Shown: positions 8,817-16,959 of the stretch, in pieces
Position numbering within the stretch: the first letter of the stretch is position 1
Layout: each line of letters begins with the position of its first letter
DNA from: Thermoplasmata archaeon
GTDB lineage: Archaea; Thermoplasmatota; Thermoplasmata; Thermoplasmatales; GCA-001856825
NCBI GenBank assembly: GCA_021817415.1
Contig: JAKAUZ010000013.1
Location: 86,302-150,301 of the forward strand
DNA length: 64,000 nt
Direction of reading: 5' to 3'
Program-made: the position numbers and the translations under genes
Notes under the pieces: generated by a model
Told to the model about the DNA's origin: nothing
What the model saw: only the letters and a program-made list of their open reading frames with translations
The model's database searches: none

Positions 8817-8955
8817 GGGCGCATGGGGTAGTCAGGCATCCTAGCGGGCTCCAGTTAGGGGTTGATTAAATGTGGGTCATCTGACCATGATGATAAACTG
8901 GAGCGATGACCCTAAGAGAGACCCGCAGATCTGGGTTCAAATCCCAGTGCGCCCA
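8817..8955 (+). tRNA. tRNA-Trp (CCA) with a 66-base intron
   Basis: The acceptor stem GGGCGCA pairs with TGCGCCC, followed by discriminator A. The D arm is GGGT/TCCT with a GG-containing loop; the anticodon stem is GCGGG/CCCGC; the loop begins CTCCAG with anticodon CCA at 8851-8853; the T arm is CTGGG-TTCAAAT-CCCAG. The gene is interrupted after position 37 (8854), the canonical archaeal intron site, and resumes with A38 at 8921. Splicing would be by the bulge-helix-bulge endonuclease. CCA is not encoded. Confidence 0.93.
8855..8920 (+). ncRNA. tRNA-Trp intron resembling a box C/D methylation guide
   Basis: The intron contains CTGA (8881-8884, D' box) and ATGATGA (8887-8893, C' box), a degenerate C-like GTTGATT (8861-8867) and a degenerate D-like ATGA (8906-8909). 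The segment before the D' box, GTGGGTC, pairs with positions from the intron end through C43, and its fifth base from the box faces position 39. The segment ACTGGAGC before the D-like box pairs with G31 to the base after G37, and its fifth base from the box faces C34. In Haloferax the tRNA-Trp intron is known to guide methylation at exactly positions 34 and 39. The boundaries follow from the tRNA fold; the degenerate terminal boxes are the weak point. Confidence 0.75.
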
Positions 8956-9005
8956 TACTGCGAATCTAAGCCACAAAGTGCCTCCAAACCTCCTTTAATT
9001 CAATT

Positions 9006-9677
9006 TTATTCGGACTTTAACAAATCTAAAAAGTACATGTTATCTCTCAAAACTACTTCGCCCTTCTTAAATAGAACTGGCCTGGAGAATGTTGGGCCAT
9101 CGTAAACGAATGTATGGAACTCCCCATTCTCACCGCAAGGGTCAACATTATTTGGCAGGTTTTCAAGCAAGGTCTCGTCGAATTCCATTCCCGCAAACTT
9201 TTCACCCAATTTCCGGGAGTCTACAGAACACAGTATGGCTCTGAAACCTGCCTTAATAAACTCCTCTGCAAGATCCCCAGTGTTCCTGCCCCATAACGGA
9301 AAAATGCATCCCATTCCCTCCCTGGCCATCCTTGATTCCCTGTATTCCCTAATGTCTTGAAGAAATATGTCACCGAATGCTACCCATTTTATCCCTTCCA
9401 TCCTATATTTGATGACTTTTTCTCTCATAACCGCCTCATATTCGTCATTTGAGGTATTCTTTGAAATGTAAGCAATGTCAAGGTCTCTTGATACCCTGCT
9501 AGCCTGTGTCTCAATAAGGTCTGTCCTGATACCGTGTATACTGACTCTCCCATAATCTCTAGTGACGCTGGTAAGTAGATATTTAGGTTCATACTTCCCT
9601 TCTGATATTAATTTGTAAAGTGAAAGATTGCTGTCCTTTCCTCCACTCCACGAAAGGGCTATGTTTTCCCCGGGCAC
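9006..9677 (-). CDS. dph6: Diphthine--ammonia ligase (Dph6)
   Basis: A 223-aa PP-loop ATPase making the last step of diphthamide on elongation factor 2, amidation of diphthine. The N-terminal SWSGGKDSNLSLYKL (about residues 9-23) is the adenylating PP-loop; further signatures are VAFGDIFLQDIREYRE, GCIFPLWGRNT and the C-terminal NVDPCGENGEFHTFVYDGP, which is diagnostic for this family. Translation starts with GTG at 9677. It stands alone, convergent to the eL41/tRNA-Trp unit on its left and divergent from the DtxR-type gene on its right. Confidence 0.92.
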   Translation of the reverse strand: MPGENIALSWSGGKDSNLSLYKLISEGKYEPKYLLTSVTRDYGRVSIHGIRTDLIETQASRVSRDLDIAYISKNTSNDEYEAVMREKVIKYRMEGIKWVAFGDIFLQDIREYRESRMAREGMGCIFPLWGRNTGDLAEEFIKAGFRAILCSVDSRKLGEKFAGMEFDETLLENLPNNVDPCGENGEFHTFVYDGPTFSRPVLFKKGEVVLRDNMYFLDLLKSE

Positions 9678-9751
9678 TTTCAGCTTATAGAAATGAACTA
9701 TTAATCATTTTATCAACGAATCACTGAAATGATTACTACTATAAGTGAAGA

Positions 9752-9759
9752 TTTAATAT
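9752..9759 (+). promoter_or_regulatory. TATA box of the DtxR-type regulator
   Basis: TTTAATAT, centred about 25 bases before the ATG at 9780, as expected for a leaderless transcript. Confidence 0.6.
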
Positions 9760-9761
9760 CA

Positions 9762-9776
9762 TTAGTATATACCTAA
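9762..9776 (+). promoter_or_regulatory. Candidate metal-repressor operator
   Basis: TTAG-TATATAC-CTAA is an imperfect inverted repeat sitting between the TATA box and the start codon of a DtxR-family gene. DtxR/IdeR sites use TTAGG...CCTAA half-sites, so autoregulation is a reasonable inference. Confidence 0.5.
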
Positions 9777-9779
9777 CAT

Positions 9780-10202
9780 ATGAGCAATGACACTAATACC
9801 ATTACAAAGCGAGAAAGAGATTGTGTCATATGTCTAAAGGAAAACTCTTCAAGTGGTTTTCCAATGAGACTTCACCAGGTAGCTGCACTGATGAACATAA
9901 AGGCACCCACCGCTCTTAATCTAATTAGAAGACTCGAAAGAAAGAATCTAGTGGAAATACAGGATGGAATGGCAATGTTAACTAAGAAAGGGGAAGAAAC
10001 AGTAATAAGGATACTTCTAGTCCACAGAACATACGAGTCTCTGTTGTGTCAAAGCGGAGTACCAAAAGAAACTGCTTGTGAAGAAGTTGCCGAAGTTGAC
10101 TATCTCATGTCAGAAGATAATGCCAGGCTCGTTCTAAAGAAGATTGGAAGTCCCGAGAAATGTCCACACGGGAAACCAATACCAATGGAGGAATTGCATT
10201 GA
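9780..10202 (+). CDS. DtxR/MntR-family metal-dependent transcriptional regulator
   Basis: A 140-aa protein with an N-terminal winged helix (about residues 8-70; MRLHQVAALMNIKAPTALNLIRRLERKNLV is the recognition region) and a DtxR-type metal-binding and dimerisation domain (HRTYESLL, CEEVAEVDYLMSEDNARLVLKKIG, and the closing CPHGKPIP). The H-x3-E, Cys/Glu-Glu and final Cys-Pro-His elements are the usual ligand sets for Fe(II) or Mn(II). It lacks the third SH3-like domain. An inverted repeat covers its own promoter, and its TGA overlaps the next gene's start (TTGA), so it is probably the regulator of the transporter behind it. Confidence 0.9.
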   Translation: MSNDTNTITKRERDCVICLKENSSSGFPMRLHQVAALMNIKAPTALNLIRRLERKNLVEIQDGMAMLTKKGEETVIRILLVHRTYESLLCQSGVPKETACEEVAEVDYLMSEDNARLVLKKIGSPEKCPHGKPIPMEELH

Positions 10203-11125
10203 TAAATCTAGGCTTCATACTGAATCCGCCCAACGGACTTTCAGTTTCTATGATACTTCTTCTCGCAATTATATTGGGTATAATGCATGGTGCAACCCCG
10301 GACGAACACACCTGGCCAATAACGTTCAGTTATTCTGTTGGCAGTTACAGTACGAGAGGGGGAATGAAAGCGGGATTCATATTTTCATCCGGTTTCACTA
10401 TTCAGAGGGGGATTCTCACAGCACTTGGATTTCTCGGTCTTACGGCAATCTACAAGAGGTACAATCTTGATGGTTGGGTCTATTTGCTCGTCGGTTTCGT
10501 AATGTTCATTGTAGCATTTTATCTCGTAAAAGGGACCGACCTCCATCTACCATTGGATAAATTATTTGGTGGAAGAGTTCACCACACTACAAAAGCTGAA
10601 AGGCTTCCTATGCAGGAAGTCGAGAATCAACTGAAGCCAGTACCCGCAAAGATGGCCCTGGTACACGGATTCGTTGCTGGATGGGGATTCGGTGCATATT
10701 CTACGATCATTACATTCATTCTTGCACCTCAAATGCCCAACATATACCTGGCTGCTCTGGTAGGAATATTCTTCGGATTGGGGACAATGATTATGCAGAT
10801 AGTGACCGGCGCGTTGTTTGCGAACATCATGAGAGTCAAGAAGTTAACAATCGATCAAATAAAATATATTGGAACATCTACTGCGATAAGGACGTTGTAT
10901 TTAGGCGGACTTGCGTTCGCAATCTTAGGCATTGGAATCGTTGCCTTCCCATTCCTCGACAATCTCGCAATTGGCACTGGAAATCCTATACCAAACCTGA
11001 ATTCAATCGGAATTGCAACAGTTTTGGTCCTGCTTGTGGTCGGATTAATAGGCTTTGGAAGTATGATTAAAGGTTACAGGGAAATAATGAGAACAAAAAG
11101 ACTTGCAACTGTCGAGGGCAAGTAG
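10199..11125 (+). CDS. Polytopic membrane protein, probable divalent-metal transporter
   Basis: A 308-aa integral membrane protein with about seven to eight hydrophobic segments. The first helix region contains HGATPDEH, an H-x4-D-E-H arrangement like the metal-binding H-x4-DH signature of NiCoT/RcnA nickel-cobalt transporters; a later segment has GFVAGWGFGAYSTII, another glycine-rich transport helix. A strong GGAGG (10187-10191) seven bases before a TTG at 10199 that overlaps the DtxR stop decides the start; an ATG at 10160 is in frame but lacks such a signal. Coupling to a DtxR-type regulator supports metal transport, with the metal unknown. The family call is moderate, not certain. Confidence 0.7.
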   Translation: MINLGFILNPPNGLSVSMILLLAIILGIMHGATPDEHTWPITFSYSVGSYSTRGGMKAGFIFSSGFTIQRGILTALGFLGLTAIYKRYNLDGWVYLLVGFVMFIVAFYLVKGTDLHLPLDKLFGGRVHHTTKAERLPMQEVENQLKPVPAKMALVHGFVAGWGFGAYSTIITFILAPQMPNIYLAALVGIFFGLGTMIMQIVTGALFANIMRVKKLTIDQIKYIGTSTAIRTLYLGGLAFAILGIGIVAFPFLDNLAIGTGNPIPNLNSIGIATVLVLLVVGLIGFGSMIKGYREIMRTKRLATVEGK

Positions 11126-11833
11126 GGCCGCAATGTGAGTTACAGCTTTAGCCAACAAGTGAGATCCCCGAAATACGGTGAACGACATAGAAGTGAGGAT
11201 TTGAATAATAGAGAATGGATTGGTCTAGTTTCTTTATTTTGGTTCACGGCTCACCAACTTTCCATTTCTTCATTTCTGCGGAGCAGAGAAAAATGGATGG
11301 AAAAGCCCGCTAATAACCATGGCGAAGAAATAACAAGTGGCAATTATCAGGCAGGTAATGAAAACGACTTCCGATAACATCCTAAAAAGAGACGTACCGT
11401 CTCATTGGGAATCTTAAGATCATGAAGTGATAATATCAAGGAAATCTCATCTAAAGCTTGAGTATCTGAAAGATAACCGTATTCCATTACAACATTCTAT
11501 TACGCAACCAACAGGACCCTTTACCTCTAACTGGCAGGAAAAATTCAGATTAGTACAAGATAGTGAAGGGGCCAGGAAAAGAACGGGTCATGTCAGACAA
11601 CCCTGGTCCAGAATCTCTGGAGTCTACCCTTACAGCCAGTTGCGATTTGGGGGGAGGGATTCTACTGCGATCTTCATCATAGACGAATGGGAAGTCGCCA
11701 GACTAAATATCAGGAATAGGAGAACCGATCGAGATACCCAATGACACAGTGAGACTGCCGCCTGTCTCCTTTGAAGATTATCATTCCCCAGAAGGAAGTG
11801 AGCGAAATAGCCAACAGAAGCTCGTTCAAAACA
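11126..11833. other. 708-base region without a convincing gene
   Basis: Two plus-strand open frames (11135-11377 and 11427-11744, both GTG-started) have no recognisable domain, no hydrophobic core pattern and no good start signal, and I do not call them. The length of the gap in an otherwise dense genome suggests decayed genes, but no homologous fragment was identified. Confidence 0.4.
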
Positions 11834-12316
11834 TTAATGCTGAATCTCCTTCTTCATTCCAATGGCGACCGGTCTGAAACCAATTCCTTCATATAGGTTG
11901 ATAGCAACGCGGTTGTGACCGAAGACATTCAGCATGATCTGTGTTGCCCCACGTTTCCTGCAATAATCTTCCAGATACAGCATCGCCTCTTTACCGTAAC
12001 CCTTCACTCTCTGGTTCTCGAAAATCAGGATATCCCAGACGTATGCCGTCTTTTTCTTGTCGTCCTTTATCTGAAACCAGATATATCCGATCTTTTCCCC
12101 ATTCTCTTTACTCTTTATGGTATTGAGTTCCATCCCCGGAGTTCTTATGCCATCTGGTAAAAGCCTTGAAAATTCTGCGTCCGCCCTTTTCAAATCATCT
12201 TCATCCCACACCCCTGCAATTCCCATGTCTCTTGCGTACCCTTTGAGGCTATTTTCCCTGTATGGCGGATATTCTTCCTGTGTCATCTTCTCAAATTCAA
12301 TTCTGAAATCTTCCAT
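11834..12316 (-). CDS. GNAT-family N-acetyltransferase
   Basis: A 160-aa acetyltransferase. The acetyl-CoA pyrophosphate loop is NQRVKGYGKEAM, preceded by the YVWDILIFE strand, and the C-terminal NVFGHNRVAINLYEGIGFRPV is the standard motif B with the conserved N, Y and G-F. The N-terminus is long and acidic. The ATG at 12316 (MEDFRIEF) is preferred because a TATA box lies 25 bases upstream (12337-12345 on the minus strand); the frame continues further upstream but would start within the promoter. The acceptor substrate is unknown. Confidence 0.85.
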   Translation of the reverse strand: MEDFRIEFEKMTQEEYPPYRENSLKGYARDMGIAGVWDEDDLKRADAEFSRLLPDGIRTPGMELNTIKSKENGEKIGYIWFQIKDDKKKTAYVWDILIFENQRVKGYGKEAMLYLEDYCRKRGATQIMLNVFGHNRVAINLYEGIGFRPVAIGMKKEIQH

Positions 12317-12336
12317 GCAGATTGAATTAGTTAGGG

Positions 12337-12345
12337 TATAAAAAT
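12337..12345 (-). promoter_or_regulatory. TATA box of the GNAT gene
   Basis: Minus strand ATTTTTATAC, centred about 25 bases before the ATG at 12316. Confidence 0.5.
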
Positions 12346-12388
12346 GCAAGGAATAATCCTGACATCAAATGGCGTCGTTCGACCGGAG

Positions 12389-12901
12389 TCAGAACTTATA
12401 GTACATCATCATCTGGTCGTAATATCTACTCCCTCTCTTTACTGATGCTGGGAATATCCCGTATTCAACAAACCCTAATTTTCTGTAAAGTGCTATTGCC
12501 CTGCTGTTGACAGTAAAGACGTCCAACCTGACAATCTCAAACTTGTCTCTGGACAACTCAAGTGCTTTTTCTATCATCGCCGTTCCTATCCCCCTGTCGC
12601 GGTACCCCCTCCTGATCGTTATGCCGAGCACTCCAACGTGTGAAAGTTCAGATTTTGGTCTCGTCCGATGGACGTCGCACAGACCAACTACTCTTCCATC
12701 CTCCTCCGCAACGACTGCAACCACGTCGCCAAGAAGCATATCGCGGTACAAACCAGCGAACCACGCAATCTCGCTCTCGTAATCTGGCTTGGTCGGATAG
12801 AAAATTATTCCAAAGTCAGGATCAACCTTGAGTTCATCATAGAATGAGTAATAATTGGAAACAATGTCATTCATGTCTTCCCATCTTAGCGTCCTGATCA
12901 T
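12389..12901 (-). CDS. GNAT-family N-acetyltransferase
   Basis: A 170-aa acetyltransferase distinct from its neighbour. The signature RRGYRDRGIGTAMIEKAL (about residues 96-113) is the acetyl-CoA binding motif A; motif B is DVFTVNSRAIALYRKLGFVEYG. The N-terminal IRTLRWEDMNDIV is the usual first strand and helix. It resembles L-amino-acid or protein N-terminal acetyltransferases in general, with no evidence for a particular substrate. It is transcribed in the same direction as the GNAT gene downstream, 72 bases apart, with the latter having its own promoter. Confidence 0.87.
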   Translation of the reverse strand: MIRTLRWEDMNDIVSNYYSFYDELKVDPDFGIIFYPTKPDYESEIAWFAGLYRDMLLGDVVAVVAEEDGRVVGLCDVHRTRPKSELSHVGVLGITIRRGYRDRGIGTAMIEKALELSRDKFEIVRLDVFTVNSRAIALYRKLGFVEYGIFPASVKRGSRYYDQMMMYYKF

Positions 12902-13287
12902 GAGCTGAAAATAGCTAATTGTTAATCAATCTTGCGAGGGACAGATGAGAAAAATCTGAATACTACCTAACACAGCAGTGGGGAACATTCATCGTTAGAT
13001 TCCAGTGGAAAGATATGATTGCACCGTTTAGCTGTCATTAGCACGATGAAACGACCTATCTATGCCTGCACCTAGGGGTGAAGGTACATTTGCTCAATAG
13101 TAACATACATGCTGGGAACCCGCTGTAGTACATTACTGTCCCTGCCAACTGATTTCATGGGACTCACACAAAAAAGTCAGTAAACGTTACGATAGAAGGT
13201 TTCACGGAAAGAAAGATACCAAATTTCCTCCCATGCGAATCTGCCTGGTGAACTAACTTAGCCATATCCAAAATGCAATATTATGAT
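12902..13287. other. 386-base intergenic region, nothing recognised
   Basis: No coding frame, repeat or RNA fold that I can support. The upstream part must hold the promoter for the minus-strand acetyltransferase. Confidence 0.4.
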
Positions 13288-14553
13288 CTATTTCTCTATG
13301 TAACCTATGAATAAGTCTGACACATTGTTTCCTGTTCTTCCGGTTATGATTGCGTCACCTGTCATTAAGAGGGGGGAAAGGCTTTCGCTGATTTCAAGGT
13401 ACTCCAATATGGTCTTTTTCGTAAGTTTCCTCAGGGTCAGTGCATCAACAATCCCACCCATTGCACCGCTATTTCCGTCAATACCATCACTTCCGATGCT
13501 ACTGAATACAAAATTGTCGCTCTCATTTGCCCTCAACAGGAATCTCAGGCAAAGTTCCAGGTTCCTTCCGCCTTTACCATTTCCCCTGACGATAGCAGTG
13601 CTCTCGCCACCTCCGACCAGGAAGGCAGGTCCGCCACGATCTTTTTCACTTATCAACCTATTGTATAGTTTCCCTGATATCTCTTCAACTGATCCTGTGA
13701 TTCCGGATCCGATGTTGATGACCCTGTATCCTCTTGAGGACAGAAAATTCTCAATCTGATCCACAAAATCCTGATTCCTCAAGATGATATGATTTTCAAC
13801 CCCCTCATCAAACCCTCCCGTCTCTTCATTTTTAAGTATTTTGATATTGCATTTGGTGCTGAACTTCCTTACGGTTCCGTCTATTAAGGATGATGGCGGA
13901 GGAGAAGAAAGTGGTCCGGATGCAATTGTTTCAATACTGTCACCGGGAACGTCAGATATATCCAGGCCTATTATTCGGGCTGGCCTTAGGAATTTCACGA
14001 GTCGACCACCTTTCACCTTGGAGTAGATATAACGGATAGAATTGAGTTCCCCGATGTTAATTCCATTTTCCATAAGGCACTCAATGGTCCTTCTATACTC
14101 ATCTAATGAAATCCGTTCATCCAATATTTCAAATAAAGATGACCCTCCACCTGAAATGAGTACCAAGACAAGGTCATCTTTCTCAAGTTCGCCAAAATTT
14201 CCGATTAATCTTCTGGAACTTTCGAGGGTTTGGGACCCGGGGAGGGGATGCTCCCCCTTAAGTATTTCCACGCCAGGCGGGATCATTTTTATCTCGGTAT
14301 CTGCCGGAATGATGATCCCCCCGTAGTGAATGCTGGAGTCAAAGTATCTCAATGCTCCGGAATACATTTCAAGGGCAGCCTTGCCAAACCCGATGACAAA
14401 TACCCTGCCCTGACTACTGACTCTATGATCTGACAGATAATTGAAGACAAGATCGGATGGGTCATTCTTCCTGAAAGCATATTCCAGGGATTCAAGGATA
14501 ATCCTCCTCTTTCCATCCGTTCTTAGATTTTCCTGGGAAAAGAAGTTCAACAC
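13288..14553 (-). CDS. Glycerate 2-kinase (MOFRL family)
   Basis: A 421-aa kinase of the GckA/TtuD type with an N-terminal Rossmann-like domain (GRVFVIGFGKAALEM, about residues 49-63; VLVLISGGGSSLFE, about 128-141; then NSIRYIYSKVKGGRL) and a C-terminal MOFRL domain (FLVGGGESTAIVRGNGKGGRNLELCLRF, SIGSDGIDGNSGAMGGIVD). It phosphorylates D-glycerate to 2-phosphoglycerate. In Thermoplasmata this enzyme completes the non-phosphorylative Entner-Doudoroff pathway, so that role is likely by family knowledge. Translation seems to start with GTG at 14553 (or TTG at 14550). It diverges from the amidohydrolase gene across a 56-base promoter region. Confidence 0.92.
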   Translation of the reverse strand: MLNFFSQENLRTDGKRRIILESLEYAFRKNDPSDLVFNYLSDHRVSSQGRVFVIGFGKAALEMYSGALRYFDSSIHYGGIIIPADTEIKMIPPGVEILKGEHPLPGSQTLESSRRLIGNFGELEKDDLVLVLISGGGSSLFEILDERISLDEYRRTIECLMENGINIGELNSIRYIYSKVKGGRLVKFLRPARIIGLDISDVPGDSIETIASGPLSSPPPSSLIDGTVRKFSTKCNIKILKNEETGGFDEGVENHIILRNQDFVDQIENFLSSRGYRVINIGSGITGSVEEISGKLYNRLISEKDRGGPAFLVGGGESTAIVRGNGKGGRNLELCLRFLLRANESDNFVFSSIGSDGIDGNSGAMGGIVDALTLRKLTKKTILEYLEISESLSPLLMTGDAIITGRTGNNVSDLFIGYIEK

Positions 14554-14581
14554 CTTACAATGAACGCAATGTCGTTAAAAA

Positions 14582-14589
14582 TATTATAT
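14582..14589 (+). promoter_or_regulatory. TATA box of the amidohydrolase gene
   Basis: TATTATAT, centred 25 bases before the ATG at 14610. The same AT-rich block, read on the other strand, can serve the divergent glycerate kinase. Confidence 0.55.
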
Positions 14590-14609
14590 GGAGAAAACAT
14601 TGAGTCCAA

Positions 14610-15617
14610 ATGAAGGATATTCTGGTCGAAGGAGAGATATTCCATAATTCAAGATTCCAGCACGGCATTTTCAATATTAGCAAGAACAGGTTTGTGGATT
14701 CAGATGAAAAAGTGAGTTACAGGGGAACTCTAATTCCTGCACCGATTAATTTTCATACGCACATAGGAGATTCATTCATTAAGGAGGAACCGAGAGGTGG
14801 TATTCCAGAAGTCGTTGGACCAGCTGGCTTTAAGATGAGACAGCTAGAATTAGCAAACGGAAAAATCGTGAGGGCGGGTATGAGGGCTTCCGTGGAGTAC
14901 ATGAAAAGAGTAGGTACGAGCGCATTTGTCGATTTCAGGGAATCTGGATTAAGAGGGATCAAAGCACTTCCCAAACTGACTGGAATAGACGGATTTTTTC
15001 TCTCAAGGCCGTCTAACGACGAAGATGTCAAGTTACTTCTGGAAAAATCCGATGGATTTGGAATGAGCTCAATTTCGGATTATCCGCTGAAATGGCTTGA
15101 GAGTCTCTCTATAAAGGCGCATAGTGCCGGGAAGCTATTTGGAATCCATTTCAGCGAGAATTCAAGGGAACAATGCGACTCCCTCATCGGATTGCGTCCA
15201 GATTTCATAGTTCATGCGACTGATGCCTCACAGGAGGATCTGAGAATGATAGCCTCAGAGGGTATTCCTGTCGTTGTAACTCCCCGTTCCAACATTTTTT
15301 ATGGGAAAAGGCAGGATTACTCCAGACTTGTGAAAAGCGGGTTGAGCGTAATGATTGGAACGGACAATGTATTTGTGACCGAGCCAAACATATGGGAAGA
15401 AGCAAGTTTTCTCTACAGGCTACAAAGGAGCAATGGATACATCTCCCCAGATTCCATTCTTTCAATGATCACTGAAAATCCAAGGGAATTTATGAGAAAA
15501 AGGGGGCTCATGGGTGGGAGAGATAGGTATGTGTTATTCGAGGGTAAGGAACTCTCTTCGTACCAGATCATATCCAAACCCAACTATTACGAACGGAGAA
15601 TTCTGCTGAATGGGTGA
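14610..15617 (+). CDS. Amidohydrolase-superfamily protein
   Basis: A 335-aa metal-dependent hydrolase fold. The first metal motif is NFHTHIGDS (about residues 49-57), followed by GIHFSEN (the third-strand histidine), FIVHAT (the next histidine) and GTDN with the catalytic aspartate near residue 252. The order and spacing match cytosine-deaminase or guanine-deaminase-like TIM barrels rather than dihydroorotases, which would have a carboxylated lysine. The N-terminal 40 residues supply the small beta-sandwich. The substrate is unknown, and nothing in the neighbourhood (glycerate kinase, RPA) points to one. Confidence 0.82.
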   Translation: MKDILVEGEIFHNSRFQHGIFNISKNRFVDSDEKVSYRGTLIPAPINFHTHIGDSFIKEEPRGGIPEVVGPAGFKMRQLELANGKIVRAGMRASVEYMKRVGTSAFVDFRESGLRGIKALPKLTGIDGFFLSRPSNDEDVKLLLEKSDGFGMSSISDYPLKWLESLSIKAHSAGKLFGIHFSENSREQCDSLIGLRPDFIVHATDASQEDLRMIASEGIPVVVTPRSNIFYGKRQDYSRLVKSGLSVMIGTDNVFVTEPNIWEEASFLYRLQRSNGYISPDSILSMITENPREFMRKRGLMGGRDRYVLFEGKELSSYQIISKPNYYERRILLNG

Positions 15618-15717
15618 AATTCTATCAGAAATATTGCTGCGGCGATCCCGATAATGAAGGTTAAAAAGAGATAACCTTTTTTTGCTGAACATATTGCTGA
15701 AATGAAGGTAGATAATA

Positions 15718-16959
15718 TTGGTCTATGACGGTTTCATTGAGGAGTATGTGGAGAAACTTAAGAGGACCCTTGAGGGAAACGAACTTGCAGTTGAGGAATT
15801 CCTGAGGAGGACCAAAACTGAGAAAACCAGCCCCGTGATAGTCGCGATGGAAATAATGAAGAAATATTCAGGCGATATTCATATTTTTTTCAGTGCACTC
15901 CCAATAGATGAGATCAAACAGGGATATTCAGGAAACATAGTTGGAAGAATTGGAAACATGCGTTGCGTTGATTATGAAAAGGAAGGGAAACAAAGGAGAA
16001 GATGCATGGGTTTCCTGGATGACGATAAGGGGAAACTTTCGTTCACAATATTTGATCCATCGTACCCTTATGCAAGGGGGGATCTCATCTTGATAAAAGA
16101 TGCTCAGGTTGGAGAATATTCTGATAAACCATACCTGACTCTATCAGGAAGGAGCCAGATAACTATTCTGGAGAAATCCAATAACGTGGACGCATCTAGC
16201 CAGACGCTTAAAGTTAAGGACCTCAAGCCGGATATGTACGGAGTTAACATAAAGGGGACCATGCGTGTCTTGGGTGCTAAAGAAAATACCGGCTCGCAGG
16301 GAGTTACCCTTTACAGTGGCGTGCTTACGGATGACACTGGAAATGTAGGGGTAAAGAGCTGGGGAATAGAACTTGAGGATGGATCAGTAGAGATAACTGG
16401 AGGCTCAGTGAAACAATATCAGGACAGACTTTACATCAATCTAGGAAAAGGTGGAAACCTGAAGATGATCTCAAGAAAGAATGAAATCTTCACAACCCTC
16501 GAGCAATTGATCGGAAGCGAAAAAGGAAAGGTAAGTGGGACTGCAGTAATAACAAAGGTGTTCACAAAGAACTTGACGGTTGATGTATGTTCAGTCTGCG
16601 GGAAGGTTCTAAGAGAAATGAAGTGCCCGAAACATCCTGAAGCCCAGGTCAACACCATAATTAGAATAAGCGCAGTTCTGGACGACGGAACTGCATCCCC
16701 AACGGTCTACATCTATCAGAAATACCTTGAAGGTCTGATAAATGGGGGGGAGGAGACAATAGAGAAAGCAATCATAAATGGAGACGTCGAAGGGATATCA
16801 AGACAACTTGAGGAAGCTCTGACATCCAAAATTGTGTACTTCTCCCTATACGGCTTCAGAGGGACCCAGAATTACTATGCAGAGATCGAGGAGTTGAAAG
16901 TACTTACTGATGCTGATCTCAAGGAAAGGTATGACAAATTGATGGAGGAGATTGAATGA
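15718..16959 (+). CDS. Replication protein A, single-stranded DNA binding
   Basis: A 413-aa euryarchaeal RPA. After an N-terminal helical region (residues 1-55), the protein has OB-fold segments starting near residue 70 (GNIVGRIGNMRCVDYEKEG...), near 160 (VKDLKPDMYGVNIKGTMRVLGAKE) and near 265 (GKVSGTAVITKVF), the last carrying a zinc finger CSVCGKVLREMKCPKHPE of C-x2-C-x8-C-x2-H form (about residues 289-303). It coats single-stranded DNA in replication and repair. The start is a TTG at 15718; an ATG at 15702 is out of frame. Its TGA overlaps the next ATG, giving strong coupling to the RPA-associated gene. Confidence 0.92.
   Translation: MVYDGFIEEYVEKLKRTLEGNELAVEEFLRRTKTEKTSPVIVAMEIMKKYSGDIHIFFSALPIDEIKQGYSGNIVGRIGNMRCVDYEKEGKQRRRCMGFLDDDKGKLSFTIFDPSYPYARGDLILIKDAQVGEYSDKPYLTLSGRSQITILEKSNNVDASSQTLKVKDLKPDMYGVNIKGTMRVLGAKENTGSQGVTLYSGVLTDDTGNVGVKSWGIELEDGSVEITGGSVKQYQDRLYINLGKGGNLKMISRKNEIFTTLEQLIGSEKGKVSGTAVITKVFTKNLTVDVCSVCGKVLREMKCPKHPEAQVNTIIRISAVLDDGTASPTVYIYQKYLEGLINGGEETIEKAIINGDVEGISRQLEEALTSKIVYFSLYGFRGTQNYYAEIEELKVLTDADLKERYDKLMEEIE

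Noticed and set aside
11135-11744. Two open frames of 80 and 105 codons on the plus strand
   Set aside because: GTG starts without ribosome site, no recognisable domain or hydrophobic pattern; treated as possible decayed DNA, not genes.
12940-13080. Box C/D RNA in the gap with GATGA and CTGA elements
   Set aside because: The distance between the boxes is too short for a guide and no target complementarity was found.
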